NCBI RefSeq assembly: GCF_003217495.1
Contig: NZ_QJSW01000027.1
Coordinates: 1 to 64,000 of the forward strand
From: Paenibacillus barcinonensis
GTDB taxonomy: Bacteria; Bacillota; Bacilli; Paenibacillales; Paenibacillaceae
Direction of reading: 5' to 3'
Length of the DNA stretch: 64,000 nucleotides
The notes beneath the pieces were generated by a model. The model was not told the DNA's origin. It made no database searches and worked only from the letters and a program-made list of their open reading frames with translations. Of the stretch, positions 17,364 to 26,272 are shown in pieces (position 1 is the stretch's first letter; every line of letters starts with the position of its first letter). The position numbers and the translations under genes were made by a program.

Positions 17364-19003
17364 GACATCCATTCCTCCACAATCGCTTGTTCTCGCTGCT
17401 GCAGACTATGCTTCTGCCACATGGCATCGTCTCGGGCCGGGAAATCCTCACGATAATGAGCCCCGCGACTCTCCTCACGATGAAGTGCTCCGCTCGTCAC
17501 CAGCCATGCGCAGGTAAGAAGGTTTGCATATTCCAGTTCTTCTCTGTAATTGAGGCTTTGATCCAAAAACGCAAGCTCCTGCTGCAACGTATCCAGGGCC
17601 TGCTGCAGATTTTTACCGTTTCTTCGCAAACCCACTTTACGAACCATCATCTTCTGCAGACTTAGCCGTTTTTCTGATGTCGGCTTGGATTGCTGCTGCA
17701 TAGCACCCCCGTTATTCATGCTCCGAAATTTCACATCTCTGCCAAGCGAGGGTGCGAGAGAAGGCAGCAATTCAATGCGTTCCACGATTCTGCGACCAAA
17801 TACAATCGCTTCAGACAAGGAGTTGCTTGCCAGGCGGTTTGCTCCATGTACGCCGGTAGACGACACTTCGCCGCAGGCAAATAACCGTGGAATGCTGCTT
17901 TCGCCGCTCAGATCGGTTTTGACACCGCCCATCATGTAATGCGCTGCAGGTGCAACCGGTATCCAATCTGTTGTCATATCAAGACCATATCGCATACAGG
18001 TTTCATAGATCGTAGGAAATCTATACTTCACCATCTCTGGCGGCTCATGTGTGATATCGAGGTAAACAAACGTGCTGTTCGTCAGCTCCATCTCGCTGAC
18101 AATCGCTCTGGCTACAATATCCCGTGGTGCAAGCTCCAGCTGGGGATGGTATTTCTCCATAAATCGCTCACCCTTTACGTTACGCAGATATGCTCCTTCC
18201 CCGCGTACCGCCTCGGATACCAGGAAGCGCGGAGCACCGGGGTAACATAAAGAGGTAGGGTGGAACTGAATAAATTCCATATCACGCACAACAGCACCTG
18301 CACGATATGCCATAGCGACTCCATCCGCCGTGGCTACATCGGGATTGGTTGTATATCTATAGAGCTGTCCAGCCCCCCCAGAGCACAGTACCGTAGCTTT
18401 GGCTCTGACAAACACTTTGGAACCATCTTCTTTCAGAACCAATGCGCCGATACATTCGCCCTGATCCGTAATCAAGTCGATGACAAAATGCTCATCCCAG
18501 ACGTCTATTACCGGATGCTCATGTACCTCAACGGCAAGCGCACGAACAATCTCATATCCTGTAGCGTCTCCATTGGCATGCAAAATACGGCGGTGGCTAT
18601 GCGCACCTTCCTGCGTCAACGCCAGCTCGCCGTTCTCCAGGTCAAACAATGTGCCCAGACGGATCAGTTCCCTGACACCTTCCGGGCCTTCATTCACCAA
18701 TACTTCAACTGCCTCGGAGCGGCATAAACCCGCTCCGGCAACAAGGGTATCCTGCTGATGGTATGCAGGCGAATCATCCTCAGCAATAACAGCCGCAATG
18801 CCTCCCTGCGCATATCGGGTGTTACTTTCGAGTAAAGACTTTTTCGTAATCATCAGCACGCGATGCTGCTCACTGGCCTTGATCGCCGTAAACAGCCCGG
18901 CGATGCCTGAACCGATCACGAGCACATCGGTCTCCACCATGGGCAGCGCAGAGAGATCAAAATCATGTATATATTGCGGTATCTGCGGTTTCATCTCATT
19001 CAC
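17360..19003 (-). CDS. nadB: L-aspartate oxidase
   Basis: This 547-residue flavoprotein oxidises aspartate to iminoaspartate. The FAD dinucleotide fold starts with DVLVIGSGIAGLFTAIKA; later blocks include NTRYAQGGIAA, FIQFHPTSL, the catalytic-loop Arg in RGEGAYLRN, and YMMGGVKTDL with ASNSLSEA. The C-terminal helical domain is full length. It overlaps nadC by four bases and follows nadA by 26. Confidence 0.97.
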   Translation of the reverse strand: MNEMKPQIPQYIHDFDLSALPMVETDVLVIGSGIAGLFTAIKASEQHRVLMITKKSLLESNTRYAQGGIAAVIAEDDSPAYHQQDTLVAGAGLCRSEAVEVLVNEGPEGVRELIRLGTLFDLENGELALTQEGAHSHRRILHANGDATGYEIVRALAVEVHEHPVIDVWDEHFVIDLITDQGECIGALVLKEDGSKVFVRAKATVLCSGGAGQLYRYTTNPDVATADGVAMAYRAGAVVRDMEFIQFHPTSLCYPGAPRFLVSEAVRGEGAYLRNVKGERFMEKYHPQLELAPRDIVARAIVSEMELTNSTFVYLDITHEPPEMVKYRFPTIYETCMRYGLDMTTDWIPVAPAAHYMMGGVKTDLSGESSIPRLFACGEVSSTGVHGANRLASNSLSEAIVFGRRIVERIELLPSLAPSLGRDVKFRSMNNGGAMQQQSKPTSEKRLSLQKMMVRKVGLRRNGKNLQQALDTLQQELAFLDQSLNYREELEYANLLTCAWLVTSGALHREESRGAHYREDFPARDDAMWQKHSLQQREQAIVEEWMS

Positions 19004-19029
19004 CTGTCTCGGAGCAAGAGTAACGCATA

Positions 19030-19968
19030 TTACTTCACCAGTAACATGCGCTCTAGTGATTCTCTGGCTTTATCAGCAACAGCCGGTGGAACATAAATCT
19101 GTGGTTTCATCGTTTCCAGACATTTAACCAGCTTCTTCAGATTGTTGACCTTCATATTCGGACATACCAGGAACTTTGTCGCGAAGTGGAACTGCTTATC
19201 CGGGCTGTCGAGACGAAGCTGATATCCCGTTCCATCCTCAGTACCTACGATGAATTCCTTCGCCGTTGATTTTTTGCAATATTCCAGAATAGCTGTTGTG
19301 CTGCCTACAAAATCACCCATCGCCACAACTTCAGGACGACACTCCGGGTGAACTACGAATTCAGCATTAGGGTATTTAGCCTTCATCTCCACCACATCTT
19401 TGACCGTCAGCATATCATGTGTGTTGCAGTAACCTTCCCAGATAATCATCTTTTTGTCTGTGTGCTGCTGCACATAATGTCCCAGATTTTTATCCGGTAC
19501 CCATATAATTTCGTCGGAATCTACGGACTGGATGACACGAACAGCATTCGCTGATGTACAGCAAATATCCGTTTCTGCTTTGATCTCAGCCGAGGAGTTA
19601 ATATATGTGACAACTTTCGCGTTCGGATGCTGTGCCTTCAGCTTGCGCAATCCATCTACGTTCACCATGTCAGCCATCGGACAACCGGCACGTTCATCTG
19701 GAATCAGCACCGTTTTGTTTGGAGCCAGAATTTTAGCGCTTTCACCCATAAAATGAACACCGCAGAAAACAATCACATCCGCATCCGTCTGTGCAGCCTT
19801 CTGGGCTAGCAGGAATGAGTCTCCACGGAAGTCTGCGACTTCCTGTACCTCGTCACGTTGATAGTAATGAGCCAGAATAATAGCATTACGTTCCTTCTTG
19901 AGTTCCATCAGCCGCTCACGCAGCTCACGATTCATCTCAGCCTTGCGCTCTAAAGCCAGAGCTTCCAC
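19030..19968 (-). CDS. nadA: quinolinate synthase
   Basis: NadA condenses iminoaspartate with dihydroxyacetone phosphate to quinolinate using a [4Fe-4S] cluster. The 312-residue sequence has AHYYQRDEVQEVAD, FCGVHFMGESAKIL, and Cys residues in CCTSANA, HPECRPEV and VCPNMK that fit the three cluster ligands. The start is GTG at 19968 with AAGGAGAGG seven bases upstream. It is first in the nadABC-coaX unit, which here lies between ftsH and coaX. Confidence 0.97.
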   Translation of the reverse strand: MEALALERKAEMNRELRERLMELKKERNAIILAHYYQRDEVQEVADFRGDSFLLAQKAAQTDADVIVFCGVHFMGESAKILAPNKTVLIPDERAGCPMADMVNVDGLRKLKAQHPNAKVVTYINSSAEIKAETDICCTSANAVRVIQSVDSDEIIWVPDKNLGHYVQQHTDKKMIIWEGYCNTHDMLTVKDVVEMKAKYPNAEFVVHPECRPEVVAMGDFVGSTTAILEYCKKSTAKEFIVGTEDGTGYQLRLDSPDKQFHFATKFLVCPNMKVNNLKKLVKCLETMKPQIYVPPAVADKARESLERMLLVK

Positions 19969-20071
19969 CTGTGATCCTCTCCTTATCGGGACAGCGCCAA
20001 GCGCTGTTTCATAGGGCTAACCTAAGTCGTTATGTTCGCTTGAGAAACGAATCACAAGCGGTTTAACAACT

Positions 20072-20100
20072 AATGTACACAACGTTCACGACTCTGTCAA
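20072..20100 (-). promoter_or_regulatory. nadABC promoter
   Basis: TTGACA (complement of 20095-20100) and TACATT (complement of 20072-20077) are 17 bp apart, about 100 bp upstream of nadA. No certain repressor site (such as for NiaR/YrxA) could be recognised. Confidence 0.7.
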
Positions 20101-20203
20101 TAAATGAAAAAGGGCAGGATATCCCCTCATATCCCCCTCATCCTATCCGGTTCGCCATCTAGCTCTCGATTATCCGTTTCTTCTTTCAATGAATAATTGT
20201 TAC

Positions 20204-20232
20204 AAAAAAAGAGAGCCACAAAGGCTCTCTTT
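20204..20232 (-). terminator. ftsH terminator
   Basis: AAAGAGAGCC (20208-20217) pairs with GGCTCTCTTT (20223-20232) around a five-base loop, followed on the minus strand by seven T residues. It separates ftsH from the NAD genes. Confidence 0.9.
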
Positions 20233-20265
20233 CTTATTCCGGCAAATAGCCGGTTATATTACATG

Positions 20266-22308
20266 TTAAGATGTTGGCTTGGTGCCGCCATCATTCGGAT
20301 CACTGCTGCCCTTGTCTGCGTCCGGAGCTTCATTAGGAATATCTCCAGCCGGCGGCTCAGATGTTTCATCTTTGCCTTGAATACGGACACGAACATCACC
20401 GATGTTATCTACGATGGGCTCGCCGCCTTCACTTGGCGTGCCTTCTCCTGAGTTGTCGCCTTCCGGTTTCGGTGTCAAGGAACCCGTTTCGATCAATTGC
20501 TTGATCTGATCCATTTCCAGTGTCTCCACCTCAAGCAACGTTTCAGCGATCAGATGCATCTCTTTTGTATGTTTGATCAACAAGGCTTTACACTTTTCAT
20601 AACATTCGTTAATAAAGCGTTGCATCTCCTGATCAATCTCATAAGCGATGGAATCCGAGTAATTCTGTTCATGACCGATATCCCGTCCAAGGAATACCTG
20701 ACCTTGTGAACTTCCGAATTGCATTGGACCCAGCTTTTCGCTCATACCGTATTCCATAACCATGCTGCGCACGATACCTGTCGCTTGCTGGAAGTCACTG
20801 TATGCACCGGTACCAATCTCACCGATAAACAATTCCTCCGCAACGCGGCCCCCAAGGAGTCCTGTTACTTTATCCAGCAACTCTTGTTTGGTAACGAGCA
20901 TACGATCTTCTTTTGGCAACATGATTACATATCCACCCGCACGTCCGCGCGGAATGATGGTCACTTTATGTACCATATCAGCATGTTCCAGGAAGTATCC
21001 TACAATGGTATGGCCTGCTTCGTGATAAGCGACAATGCGTTTCTCGCGGTCACTGATGACACGGCTTTTCTTCTCCGTACCTACAATGACACGGTCAATC
21101 GCTTCATCCACTTCACGCATGGAAATATCTCTTCTGTTGCGACGCGCTGCAAGGAGTGCCGCTTCATTCAGCAAGTTCTCCAGATCTGCACCGGAAAAAC
21201 CTGTTGTACGCTTCGCAATAATGTCCAATCTCACGTCTTTAGTGAGAGGTTTGTTGCGGGAATGTACTTTCAGAACAGCTTCACGGCCTCTAACATCAGG
21301 ACGATCAACTGTAATCTGACGGTCAAAACGACCTGGACGTAACAACGCAGGGTCCAGAATATCTGCACGGTTCGTAGCAGCGACGATGATAATACCTTCG
21401 TTCGCTCCAAATCCGTCCATCTCAACGAGCAACTGGTTGAGCGTTTGTTCACGTTCATCGTGACCGCCGCCAAGACCAGCACCACGCTGACGTCCTACCG
21501 CATCAATCTCATCAATAAAGATAATACATGGCGCGTTTTTCTTCGCATTTTCGAACAAGTCACGTACACGTGATGCACCGACACCGACAAACATTTCAAC
21601 GAAGTCGGAACCGGAAATGCTGAAGAATGGTACGCCCGCTTCACCGGCTACGGCACGCGCGAGCAATGTTTTACCTGTACCCGGAGGTCCGACAAGCAAT
21701 ACGCCTTTTGGAATCCGTGCACCAACTGCTGCGAATTTACGAGGGTCCTTGAGGAAGTCTACGACTTCAACAAGCTCCTGCTTCTCTTCATCAGCACCGG
21801 CCACATCTTCAAATGTAACCCGCTTCTTCTCTTCGTTGTAGAGTCGAGCACGGCTTTTGCCAAAGTTCATTACTTTACCGCCGCCGCCTTGTGCCTGATT
21901 AAACAGGAAGAAGAACAGCAGGAACATAATGATCAAAGGAATAAAGGAGGTCAGCAGTGTTAACCAGATGCTGTCACCTTTCATTGGTTCCTGGTGATAT
22001 TCAAATTTGTTTGTTTCACTTGCAGCTACAAGCTCGTTGATTGCCTCATCCGTAGGAGGAATATACGTTGAGAAATTTTCTGATTTGGCTCCATCTGGTA
22101 TCTTTTTGTACTGACCAGTTACGAGATACGTCTGACCGTTGAACTGAACCGTCACTGCGGAGATATTATTAGCTTTAACCTCAGCACGAAATTGATCATA
22201 TCTAGGGTTTTCTATAACATCGTTTCCATCTGTGATAAATCTAACTATCCCCACCACAACCAAAAAAAGAATCAAATAAAAAGCAGAATTCCGGATGAAC
22301 CGATTCAT
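20266..22308 (-). CDS. ftsH: ATP-dependent zinc metalloprotease FtsH
   Basis: The 680-residue membrane protease has two transmembrane segments (about 9-25 and 115-137), Walker A GPPGTGKT (207-214), Walker B IIFIDEID (262-269), the second region of homology ending RPGRFDR, and the zinc site HEAGH (429-433). It degrades membrane and regulatory proteins as a hexamer. The C-terminal 50 residues are acidic, Gly/Pro-rich low complexity. AGGAGG lies six bases before the ATG. Its order after hpt and tilS is the classic Firmicute arrangement. Confidence 0.98.
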   Translation of the reverse strand: MNRFIRNSAFYLILFLVVVGIVRFITDGNDVIENPRYDQFRAEVKANNISAVTVQFNGQTYLVTGQYKKIPDGAKSENFSTYIPPTDEAINELVAASETNKFEYHQEPMKGDSIWLTLLTSFIPLIIMFLLFFFLFNQAQGGGGKVMNFGKSRARLYNEEKKRVTFEDVAGADEEKQELVEVVDFLKDPRKFAAVGARIPKGVLLVGPPGTGKTLLARAVAGEAGVPFFSISGSDFVEMFVGVGASRVRDLFENAKKNAPCIIFIDEIDAVGRQRGAGLGGGHDEREQTLNQLLVEMDGFGANEGIIIVAATNRADILDPALLRPGRFDRQITVDRPDVRGREAVLKVHSRNKPLTKDVRLDIIAKRTTGFSGADLENLLNEAALLAARRNRRDISMREVDEAIDRVIVGTEKKSRVISDREKRIVAYHEAGHTIVGYFLEHADMVHKVTIIPRGRAGGYVIMLPKEDRMLVTKQELLDKVTGLLGGRVAEELFIGEIGTGAYSDFQQATGIVRSMVMEYGMSEKLGPMQFGSSQGQVFLGRDIGHEQNYSDSIAYEIDQEMQRFINECYEKCKALLIKHTKEMHLIAETLLEVETLEMDQIKQLIETGSLTPKPEGDNSGEGTPSEGGEPIVDNIGDVRVRIQGKDETSEPPAGDIPNEAPDADKGSSDPNDGGTKPTS

Positions 22309-22337
22309 CCCCTACCTCCTCTCGAGACACTTTAATT

Positions 22338-22367
22338 ATTTTAACATAGCCCGACATAGCTTCTCAA
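22338..22367 (-). promoter_or_regulatory. ftsH promoter
   Basis: TTGAGA (complement of 22362-22367) and TAAAAT (complement of 22338-22343) are 18 bp apart, 30 bp before the ftsH start. A small inverted repeat (GCTTCTATTGAGAAGC) overlaps the -35 box. Confidence 0.6.
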
Positions 22368-22409
22368 TAGAAGCCATAAACAGCTTCGGGCTTGGGCCCT
22401 AGCACAATA

Positions 22410-22949
22410 TCAGCTAGTATAAACTTCTGGTTTCAGAATCCCGATATAAGGCAGGTTCCGATACTGCTCAGCATAATCTAAACCATATCCAACGATGAAT
22501 GCATCCGGGATGTCAAACCCTGTGTAATGGGCTTCCAATTCCACTTTGCGACCTGATGGCTTATCAAACAGTGTAACCACACGTACCGTTTCGGCACCGC
22601 GGTTCTCCAGCAATTCAATCAAGTAGCTGAGTGTAAGTCCACTGTCGATAATATCTTCGACAATCAGAACTTCACGTCCTTCAACAGATACGTCCAGATC
22701 CTTGATAATTTTAACAACACCGGAGGACTTGGTAGATGCACCATAGCTGGATACAGCCATAAAATCCATCTCAACCGGTACCGTTATGTTTTTAACCAAA
22801 TCAGCCATAAATATAAACGCACCTTTGAGCACGCAAATGACCAAAGGGTTCCGATTAGCATAATCGGCACTTAGTGTTGCACCTAATTCCTTAACCTTAC
22901 TCTGAATTTCTTCTTCACTGATCAATACTTCCTGAATGTCGTTCTGCAA
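22410..22949 (-). CDS. hpt: hypoxanthine phosphoribosyltransferase
   Basis: This purine-salvage enzyme of 179 residues makes IMP/GMP from hypoxanthine/guanine and PRPP. The PRPP loop VLIVEDIIDSGLTL and the SSYGASTKSSG flexible loop are present, and the C-terminal FIVGYGLDYAEQYRNLPYIG is typical. The start is TTG at 22949 with AGGAGG nine bases upstream. It lies between tilS and ftsH, as in B. subtilis hprT. Confidence 0.97.
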   Translation of the reverse strand: MQNDIQEVLISEEEIQSKVKELGATLSADYANRNPLVICVLKGAFIFMADLVKNITVPVEMDFMAVSSYGASTKSSGVVKIIKDLDVSVEGREVLIVEDIIDSGLTLSYLIELLENRGAETVRVVTLFDKPSGRKVELEAHYTGFDIPDAFIVGYGLDYAEQYRNLPYIGILKPEVYTS

Positions 22950-23001
22950 CTGTGCGAACCTCCTAAGTTATACTATGAAAGCCTTACCTGAACCATAACC
23001 A

Positions 23002-24441
23002 CTACCCCTGAATCGCTGAATCGCCTACAGTCATGTACAGGATTGCGGAAGTACTCTCCCTGACAGGGGCCACATCGGACCGGCGAACTCCCGGTAACCA
23101 GATGATGTTGCCTGCTCCGTCACATACCACAGGAATACGCGGTCTGACAGATGGGGGAATTTTATCATCGATGAAAATATTTTTCACCTTTTTGCTTCCG
23201 TTTAATCCCAGCACTTTCATCGTATCTCCAGGTAACCGTGAACGTACAACCAGCGGCATCAGAAGATGATCCGCATCAAAAGCGGCTTGATCCGCCGATT
23301 CCGGTACATGATAGTTCTCGGGACTCATCGGCATCAACCGAATATACCGATTAATCTCCATGAGTGAAAGCTCATAAGTTCCGCTCCATTGTGCAAGACG
23401 ATACTCGTAAGATCGATCCTGTACGTCCGTCCTTATGCCAAAAGAAATCAGATCATACTCCCGCGTACAAGCGAGTGTCTGTCCTATATCCAGGCTCCAG
23501 GTCGTCACATCAGTATCCATGACCTTGCGCCGAATAGTTTCAATACGGGTAAAGTCGACAAAATCACTGTCCAAAGGCAGATAATTCAATATTAGTTTAA
23601 TCAACCTTCGTTGTAAAGCGACATGTAACTTCAAGAAGGAAGGCGCCTCAAAGGTCTGCCTTCCACCGTTCACCTGCACTAGACACCTGTATGTGTCATG
23701 AGCACTCTGCTCCATGAAATCGTCTTCTTCACTCACAATTTCGGCAAGTCGATTCAGTGACGGTGTGAGTTGTCCATTATATTGCCCCAAAAATGGCAGC
23801 ACATCCAAGCGAATCGCATTACGCCGATATTTTCGTTGATCATTGCTCTCATCATGAAAGTAAGTAAAACCCTGTGTATTACAAGCTTCTACAAGGACTG
23901 TCTTGTTTATACGAAGGCACGGACGAATAAGTTCCACATTTTTTTCGCGTCGCTTGAATTTCATTCCTGCCAGCCCTGAAAGGCCACTTCCCCGCAACAA
24001 ATGGAGCATGACGGTCTCGGCCTGATCATCGGCATGATGTGCCAAAGCAATGCTGGCTGCACCATATTTATCAGCTACCTCATGTAAAAAAGCATAACGC
24101 CGATTACGTGCTGCCTCCTGTGGCCCTTGCCCCGTTTGCCTCATATAAGAAGGAATATCTGCCTTGATCCATTCAAAGGCAATTCCAAGCTGACGCGCCA
24201 GCTCCATCATTCGATGTGCTTCTTCATCTGATTCTTTCCGAAACCCATGATGTACATGGGCACAGATCAGTTCAAGCGGTACATGATGCTTGCTGATCTC
24301 ATGCATGATATGCAAAAAAGCTACCGAGTCCGGCCCGCCCGATACAGCGACGACAATCCGATCCCCGGGAACCCATAACTGATGCTCTTCCGCTGCATCC
24401 AGTACGTTATTCACCAGTGTGTCCCAGCGTAAAGCCTCCAT
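23002..24441 (-). CDS. tilS: tRNA(Ile)-lysidine synthase
   Basis: TilS attaches lysine to C34 of the CAU-anticodon tRNA-Ile so that it reads AUA. The N-type ATP pyrophosphatase loop SGGPDS lies near residue 35, with ALAHHADDQAETVMLHLLRGSGLSGLAGM following. The 479 residues include the substrate-binding middle domain and the C-terminal TilS domain (SGTYEL... and SKKVKNIFIDDKIP). AGGAAAAGGT precedes the ATG. Confidence 0.97.
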   Translation of the reverse strand: MEALRWDTLVNNVLDAAEEHQLWVPGDRIVVAVSGGPDSVAFLHIMHEISKHHVPLELICAHVHHGFRKESDEEAHRMMELARQLGIAFEWIKADIPSYMRQTGQGPQEAARNRRYAFLHEVADKYGAASIALAHHADDQAETVMLHLLRGSGLSGLAGMKFKRREKNVELIRPCLRINKTVLVEACNTQGFTYFHDESNDQRKYRRNAIRLDVLPFLGQYNGQLTPSLNRLAEIVSEEDDFMEQSAHDTYRCLVQVNGGRQTFEAPSFLKLHVALQRRLIKLILNYLPLDSDFVDFTRIETIRRKVMDTDVTTWSLDIGQTLACTREYDLISFGIRTDVQDRSYEYRLAQWSGTYELSLMEINRYIRLMPMSPENYHVPESADQAAFDADHLLMPLVVRSRLPGDTMKVLGLNGSKKVKNIFIDDKIPPSVRPRIPVVCDGAGNIIWLPGVRRSDVAPVRESTSAILYMTVGDSAIQG

Positions 24442-24485
24442 ACCTTTTCCTCATTCCTTGCGTTATGTATATGCACCCTTACCGA

Positions 24486-25433
24486 TTAGAAGCGCAGTGC
24501 ATAGATGAGCACCCCAATAAGTAAAATCACAGATAAAGCAAATGCATTTATGAGCCAACGCGGTGTACCGCTTCTCGAACGACTCCGCATAGGTACAGGA
24601 CGTTCCATTAATTCCTTCCAGGCCTTCGCAGCAACACCTGCATCCTGAAACTGACCCCGAAGTGCTCGAATAATCCAGTGCCGGAAAGGGGCTAGCCGCT
24701 CACTTCGTTCAACCAGCCGCACAAGCTGATTCACATTGCGCAATTGCGGCAATCCGTCTGCAGCCAAGGCCTTCAGCGCATCCGCCTCCATAATATGAAT
24801 CAGTAGAAGTGCAAAAGCAAACACATCATATGAGGCATCCGCAGTTCGACTGCCCGCATTCCAATATCCCCGATCATACCATTCCGTGAACTGTTTGACA
24901 CTTCGGCCGATGGATGTAACGCCGCCATAATCAATCAGCTCAACATGTCCATAATCAGAGACAAGTACATTCTGAGGTTTAAGATCACCAAACACCCAGC
25001 CAGCTTGATGTAACTGACCCAGCTTCTGCAACAGCCTTAATCCAACCAGAAGTGTCCAATCTGCCCCCTGACGCCGAATAAAATGATGCAGCGCCTCCCC
25101 CTGAACGTAACGCATCACATAAAAAGGAATCTCCCGGCCTCGAACGGCATAATCGTCCACATCTTTAAGATAGGAAGGTATGCCGCTCTGCCGAAGGGCT
25201 TCATGATTACGCTGTAGCTGAAATGACTTGAGCACATTGATCTCAGACTGCAAATCGACCGGATCAAATCCCATTTTGAGCGCATAGTGCTTGCCGTTCT
25301 CTCCCCGCTGCACTAGAAACACAACCCCGTTAGCACCTCTGCCCAGCAGCTTCCGAATGGTATATCGGCTTCGATTCCATTTTCCCGTAATAACGGTTCC
25401 TGGCGGGAAAGAGGCCTCAGACAACGTTGTCAC
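24486..25433 (-). CDS. yabT: membrane-anchored Hanks-type Ser/Thr protein kinase (YabT-like)
   Basis: The 315-residue protein contains a kinase domain (about 18-265): glycine loop LGRGANGVVF, catalytic Lys in YALKMG, FGDLKPQNVL in place of the canonical HRD loop, and LIDYGG in place of DFG. A C-terminal transmembrane segment (last ~20 residues) follows a basic linker (RSRSRSG). B. subtilis YabT, at the same place, is a sporulation-linked kinase activated by DNA. The GTG at 25433 with AAGGGA six bases upstream is preferred; a TTG at 25454 is possible. It overlaps the VWA gene. Confidence 0.85.
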   Translation of the reverse strand: MTTLSEASFPPGTVITGKWNRSRYTIRKLLGRGANGVVFLVQRGENGKHYALKMGFDPVDLQSEINVLKSFQLQRNHEALRQSGIPSYLKDVDDYAVRGREIPFYVMRYVQGEALHHFIRRQGADWTLLVGLRLLQKLGQLHQAGWVFGDLKPQNVLVSDYGHVELIDYGGVTSIGRSVKQFTEWYDRGYWNAGSRTADASYDVFAFALLLIHIMEADALKALAADGLPQLRNVNQLVRLVERSERLAPFRHWIIRALRGQFQDAGVAAKAWKELMERPVPMRSRSRSGTPRWLINAFALSVILLIGVLIYALRF

Positions 25434-26172
25434 CGAGCATCCCTTCTCTTTCAATGCGATAGTTCCCTTCTATTTCCTGCTGTTCCTCCAGTGTACCATA
25501 TCGGTAAAAATCAATCACCTTCTGAATTGCAGGACCTGTCGGTGTCGCCCCCTTTGTCTGGAGCCGCCCAAACAAGGAACGTACACGTCCCGGATCATCG
25601 GTCCAGTCGATGTCCATAACCGCATGCTCTCCGCTGTGGCGACCCGGAAAATGAAAAACAGAAAGCCGGCTTTTACCTACTCGTGCCTGCAAGCTTAACA
25701 TTAGATCCCGTATGCCTTCCTCTACGGATGCCAGCTTCGGCTTCATACTTGCACTGACGTCAATGAGCAGAGAAACCTGCAAGGTTGCTGTCTCTGCCAT
25801 ATTGTCCATGACCTCTACGACCTGGGAACGCTGTGCAGGCTCCAGATCTGTGACTGTTTTGGCGGAGCCCTTATCTCCCAAAATTTGAGTTAACTCTCTA
25901 TTAACCGCCTGCTGAATCGTTTGAACCACCGTTTTTCGGGTCATCATCTGCATTGTATGAGCAAGCTGTCTAGTACCTACAATCTGGCTAATGCCTCCTC
26001 CAGCTCTAGCGATATCCTCAATCTCTCTACTGCCCAGCTCGCCGATCGTGCCATAATCAATCACACCTACGACATTAACCGTAATCCCCTCTTCCCGCGC
26101 CTCAGCTGCGGCAAGTACCGGACTTACTCCCACATTGGAACAACCGTCCGTAATCAACAAAATTTGTTTCAT
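25417..26172 (-). CDS. yabS: von Willebrand factor A domain protein (YabS-like)
   Basis: The 251-residue protein has a VWA domain with MIDAS-type residues: LLIDVSASM in the second half and TPTGPAI, and the N-terminal ILLITDGCSNVG also resembles the second strand of a VWA fold. No signal peptide is seen, so it is likely cytoplasmic. It is coupled to the kinase gene by overlap, the yabS-yabT arrangement. Its role is not known; a partner or scaffold for the kinase is inference. Confidence 0.8.
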   Translation of the reverse strand: MKQILLITDGCSNVGVSPVLAAAEAREEGITVNVVGVIDYGTIGELGSREIEDIARAGGGISQIVGTRQLAHTMQMMTRKTVVQTIQQAVNRELTQILGDKGSAKTVTDLEPAQRSQVVEVMDNMAETATLQVSLLIDVSASMKPKLASVEEGIRDLMLSLQARVGKSRLSVFHFPGRHSGEHAVMDIDWTDDPGRVRSLFGRLQTKGATPTGPAIQKVIDFYRYGTLEEQQEIEGNYRIEREGMLGDNVV

Positions 26173-26272
26173 CCGATATCCCTCCGTTATTCGTACTCTT
26201 CAACTCTATGACTAGCATTGCCAGGTCGAAGAGAGTTCAAACGGACCAATGTGGATTGAGATAGCTGCCGCC

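Noticed and set aside
20719..21342. 207-codon plus-strand frame opposite ftsH
   Set aside because: Antisense shadow of the highly conserved ATPase domain; unusual composition and no start signal.
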